A DNA stretch of 64,000 nucleotides from Heterocephalus glaber (Eukaryota > Chordata > Mammalia > Rodentia > Bathyergidae). Position 1 is the first letter of the stretch. Each line of letters opens with the position of its first letter. Of the stretch, positions 50,201 through 56,200 are shown in pieces. Made by a program: the position numbers and the translations under genes. The stretch lies in contig NW_004624748.1 in NCBI RefSeq assembly GCF_000247695.1, positions 8,869,359-8,933,358 of the forward strand. Reading direction: 5' to 3'. Below the pieces are notes generated by a model. It ran no database searches. It had not been told where the DNA came from and worked only from the letters and a program-made list of their open reading frames with translations.

Positions 50201-53200
50201 CTAAGGAATTTTGGGTGTGACAGGTCTGATATGGATGATGATAATCATGGTGATGATGGATAGCAACAGTTATAGAACACATACTGTATGCCAGACACTC
50301 TGTGTAGTACTTTGTATGGATTAGCTCATTGTATCTCCATTTCATCCTCATTTAATGTATAATTTCCCTCATTTTGCAGATAGGAAAATTGAGGTATGGA
50401 TAGGTTTAAAAAAACAAAAGTTCATATAGCTACTAAATGGCAAATTCAAGAGTTGAATCTAGTGATGGGACACTTGACACTATGCTGCATAGTTTCTTAC
50501 TGTGATGGATAGCTACCACCAACAGTGGCATTTGCAAGTCCTAAAATAACACTTTATAGTTCATATAGTTGCTGTGAAGAATGACTGAAATATTGCCTAA
50601 ATATTAGCAGTGTTTTTGACATACAGCACATGTTCTGTGGGTTTCAGATGGTAGCAGGATTATTGTTATCATTTTTCATTCAAGGGGGTAGCTGGACTGA
50701 GACTACATTCTATCCTCAATTTCAAGTTATCATTGGAAGGATTCAGATAGGCAGAACATGAATTTAAGATGCAATTCTGGAAAGTCATTGTTTCCAGGAG
50801 GGAATAATCCTTTGAGTCAATTGTGGCTCCCTCAGACTCACCCATGTGAGTTAGGGAGAGAGGGAAGTGTTGAAAGGCAGGATCTAAAGTGGGACATACT
50901 ACAATCTCTCAATAGAAAGGATGAACATTATAGTGACACCAACTATCACTATCCTATTTTATTTACTACACCATGCTAGCAAGTTAAAGTAGCACAGGAA
51001 ACTGATTTGCATATTCTGAGTTTCCAAGCAAGGCTCTTTTGTGGACTATATATTTAGCAATTTTTGTTTGCTTGTTTTTTTGTTTGTTTTTTTCCAGTAC
51101 CAGGTATGGAACTCAGGACTTTTTGCTTGCTAAGCAGGCACAGTGCCACTGAGCTAAATCCCTGGCCCAATACACTTAGTAATTTTTAAACTGCAAATAT
51201 TAGAAAGTTGATTAAAGCAAATGTGGTTTATTTTTCTTCACATAAACAGAAGTTTGGAAGCACAACCAGCATCTCTGAGACTTCTGTTTGTTTTCTCAGA
51301 GTTGCAAGACAGCTGCCCCAAGGCAGAAAGGGAGACAGGGTCTGGAAGTAAGGTTACATGGTATGTATGTAAATATCTGGCTTCAAAAGAAACATGAGCA
51401 ATATTTCTGTACATCAGGATTATGTTCTTTACAGACCTCTCCCTAATCCATTTACCTAAATATGCTGTGTCATCAATGTTAGGAGACTACATTGTCAGGG
51501 AAATCAGAAATTATGATAGTATTTAGATTCCCATAAAATTCTCTTTTATCAATTTTACTAGAGGAAGGTGCATCAAGTTTCTCATGCTCTGAAACCTACT
51601 GTGGACCTTATCCTGAATCAGAACCGGAAGTAAAGGCGGTGGCAAATTTCTTGAGAAGACATATTAAGCAAATTAAAGCTTACATCAGCATGCATTCATA
51701 CTCCCAGCAGATACTGTTCCCATATTCCTATAATAGAAGCAAAAGCAAAGACCATGAGGAACTGGTAAGTACTACTTTTTTTTTTCATTAGATTTCAGAA
51801 ATAAAATAATACATAGTTCAAGAAGCAAAAACTATGGAAAAAAGCTTTCTCCACTTGATGACAAATGTATAGTTGTTTTGTATCATGGTCTAATGCTAGG
51901 GGCTGTTCAGACTCTTGGAATACCTGGAGGGCGGACAATGGGAAATAAAGAAAAACAGAGACAATATTCAAGTTTCAAGTGGACTGGGACTAGCCTGCCT
52001 CTAGTGAACAGAATTGATAATCTCCATGGTTAACCTGCTTTTAATAGCCAGCAAGAAGCACAGTGGGAGGGGTAGTATACTTTTCCCAGAACAGTGACTG
52101 GAGTAAGACTGGGGCAACAAAAAATGAGGAACAAGTTAATCCTCACAAAGGGAACAAGTTAATGGGGATTAAGTCCTTCCCTATACCTGGATTGCTTCAT
52201 TTTTTTGCATTGTCCTCAGCAGATGCTATTTTGCCTTAGGAGCACTGTGATTATGCGCTTTCCCCACACAGCCAGGAAACATGCAGCCTTCTGAGTATTT
52301 CCCTATTCCTAAAGCAAGTCACATTGGCCTCAGAACTGCAGGGCCTGTAGCCTGGCCCACATCGATCTATACATATCATGGCCTGATCCTCAACAGTCTA
52401 ACTCTGTCAAGAGTCACCCTGAGGTCAGGATTCAATGGATTCAGGGATTGAAGGTTTTAGGACTTCACTGAAGCAAGAGTTTATTTTTAATTTCCTTTTT
52501 TTTTTAGAATGTAATGGACAATAGTAAGTTCAAAGAAGACCCATACAGGGGCGGGGATATGCTGCTTTAGCTAGTAGAGGGCTCATTTAGCATGCATGAG
52601 GCCCTGAGTTCAATCACCAGAACCAATATCACATAGAGTAAGTATAGTAACTTATACTTTCACTAAACCAACATATCCCAGCAGTGAAACAGCGCTGACT
52701 GGGATGGTCAGGGGTGGCCTCTTAACTCTTTCAGAGGGAAGTGCTGAGATAAGTGAGGGGATGCAGTAGCTTCTATTCTCGAGGGACTCACAGTCTATTA
52801 AGGGTTGACAAACTGCAAAGAAACAAGAATAATAAAATACCATTGACATCAAAGGACAGTCACCATTTTAGGCAGTTTTGAAAGATTTCTATGTACACAG
52901 AGGAAAGGGATAACCTTCCAAACAGAAGAGATGGCATCGCTCACAGAAACCTCGCTCAAGGGACTGGGAGAGCGCAGGAGTGGAGGGTAACATCATCAGA
53001 AAGTAGGCATGGTCATCTTGTGAAGGGTTTTAAAGGTCAGAATCAATTTGTATTTTGTTTTGTAGACAATGGGGTTCCATTAAAATGTAAGTTTTGGACA
53101 AAGGTATACTCAATATTATACATACTCGTAAAAAAATTTAGACATTTAGAATCTAGACATTCTTCTAGATTTGTCCAGAAGGTGATAGTGATGACCATGA

Positions 53201-56200
53201 GTCTAGTCTCAATTTCTGGGTTAGGTGGGAACTTCAGAAAAGATCTTCATAATCAAATGTAGTCCAGCTTAGTAGGCTTAGTTATTATCCTGCTACCTAC
53301 TAGGGGCATAATCTTTTTTACGTGATGAGTCTTTGGAAGTAATTAGACTTTTTTTTTTTTTGGTACCGGGGATCGAATGGAAGTCATTAGACTTTTAAAA
53401 GATTTTTTATTTTTTGGTACCAGGAATCAAACTGAGGACCTTGTGCTTGCCAGGCAGGCCTGGTGCCACTGAATTAGACATTTTAAACATGAAGAAAGTA
53501 GAATTTGTATGAGGATGAGAAGTGTATCATCCATGCAGTGGATGTATATATAGAGAAATTGGATTTAAAATTTGATGATAATTTTGTCTAGGAATGGAGT
53601 AAGTCCAAGCCTTTGAAATGAAGTTTATTTTACATAATAAATGGATTCCTGAAAAGCTATGTGAGAATTTTTTGGGCACAAATTAAAATATCAAAATTTT
53701 CAATGCGCTGGAAGAGTTTATGTTTAAAACCAACCAGTTGTGATCGCCATATAGTTAAAAACATTTTTAATGTATTCATCTTAACTTACTTTTTAGATAA
53801 ATCTAGTTTTTTCATATACACACTTTTATTTAGTTAATGTAATTGTTTTTTGAAACTTCCACCTGTCCTGTTTCAAAGCTGCACATTAACTGAAATTCTA
53901 TATCCTATTGCTTTTAGTCTCTAGTGGCCAGGGAAGCAGCTCGTGCTATTGAGAGTATTCATAAAAATATCAAGTATACACATGGCAGTGGCTCAGAGAC
54001 TTTATGTAAGTATTTCTTTTTAAGATCTTGGAGAACTGAGTTTTTAAAGGAATTTGTATTTTTCTTTTCTTTTTTTTTTTTTTTTTTGGTACTGGGGATT
54101 GAACTCAGGACCTTGCACTTTTGAGGCAGGTGCTGGAACAACTGAGCCAAATCCCCGGCCCAGGAATTTGTATTTTTCTATGTAGGTTTAGTTTTCCAAA
54201 CCAAATCTTTAAATAAGGTCACATGTGATTGAATTATAACAATTAGAAACAGAAACATAATAGCTGTGACAGTGCTGAACAAAGTTGCAATAATACATAA
54301 CTACACTAAAAAGAAGCCAACATGGTATTTAAGAAATTATGCTTGTCACTACAGAGTACAGATTATAGAGTTGGTATATTAGTTAAAGAAAAAAATGTCA
54401 TAAAGGGGGAAAAGAATGTGTGAAGTGTCCAGGGCCAACATGTAAGGTTGCGCGTACTGTACACCAAGTGTCCCCAACCCTGGGACACAGATGGTAGTCT
54501 GTATTTACAGCTGCCCACCTTGCTTGCATTATTGCCTTAGCTCTGCTTACTGTCAGATCAGCAGTGGTATTAGATTCTCACAGGGGCACAAACACTACTG
54601 TGACCTGCCTGTGTGAGGGATCTAGGTTGCACACTCCATAAGAGAATTTAACCCTGAAACAGTCCACCCTAACCCTCCATCTGTCAGTGGAAAAATTGTC
54701 CTCCATGAAACCAGTCCTTGGTGCCAAAAATGTTGGGGACTGCTGTTGTACACTACACAAATCTAAGTGATGCCATTTTTCTTAAGTGCTTTTTAACAAT
54801 AACCTGTACTCAAGAATATAGTTCATAACATTCTACAGTTGAATGTCTTTTTGATTAATTTCTGCTGGATGATATTTACTGAGAGATTCCTAAGTACTCA
54901 TAGTGGAATGACAGACAATGATTTTGTACTTTCGAAGCTGGAGGGTAAATGATACAAGAGGAATAAAAAATAAGCATGAAACCATATATCAGCAAACTGC
55001 AACCTGAAGCTCAAGTCCAGCCCACTGCTTATTTTTATGTAACCAGTGAGCTAAGAATGATTTTTCATCTTTTTAAATGGATTAAAAAGAACACATTTTG
55101 ACATGTGAAAATTATATAAAATTCATATTTGTGGATATAAACATTATTGCAACACAGTTCTGCTCATTCATTTGCATATGGTGTGTGATGGCTTTCATAA
55201 CAGCAGACCTCAGTAATTGTTAACAATGTGGCCTACAAAACCTAAAATATTTAAAATCTGGTCCTTTACAGAATAAGTCTGCCAACTCCTGATGGTAAAT
55301 AAACATTGAAGTATAGTATAATTTCATCAGATGCTTTAAAGAAAATAAGGCTTAAAGGCCTGAGAATACTGTAGGTAAGACAGGTAATTAGTTAAGATGT
55401 ACGGGAAGGTCTTGGTACCTGGTAAGTGCTTGCCAAATAAAAGTGTGAAAAGGCCAGGGGTAGGCAAGAGCATATGAAAAGGCTTGAAGGCAATATATGC
55501 ATAGTCCCAGGGTTTGACCTGTAAGGTATAAAAAGTTACATTTATATTGTTTTGAATATGTTGTTTGAACAGCAGATGCTCTATTAGCAGGATGCGTCAG
55601 AATTTCCCCTCTTTCTCTCTCTCATCCACCCCATATCTTTGTCCCTTGGTTTACTGCTGACTTTGCTGATGCAGAACCAAGTCCTTGCCCTGGGGAAAAA
55701 CCCCACTTACCGTCACAATTCTGAGCTTTTTTGTTCCCATCGTCTTTATTATTGTTTCCCAAAGCATTAACTACAGTGAGTCAGGGCTGAAGAAGCTTTT
55801 AGAATAGCCCTGTTACGATGAAGTCAGTCCATCTACACACACTCATTGATCCAGGATGCATCAGTATGTACATGGATGTGTTTAAGCACAAGAAAAATGC
55901 TGGAAGAATAAATACCAGATGTTGATCATGGTTGTCAGAAATATCTGCTGAATGAATTAATTAAACCATTCCTGACAGCTATTTTAAAATATTATATATA
56001 AAAAAAATTATAAATCATACTTCAGTAGACAACCTCATAATCAATCCACATATAAACAGAAAGAGGCAAAAATGGTCATTTTTGCGTATTATATAATTGT
56101 TTACCTAGAAAACTATAAAAAGCCAACCAAAAATATTAGTATCAGTCAGTGTTGGGTAAAGTGGTCAAGAACTAAATATACATAAATCTAGAACTATTTT

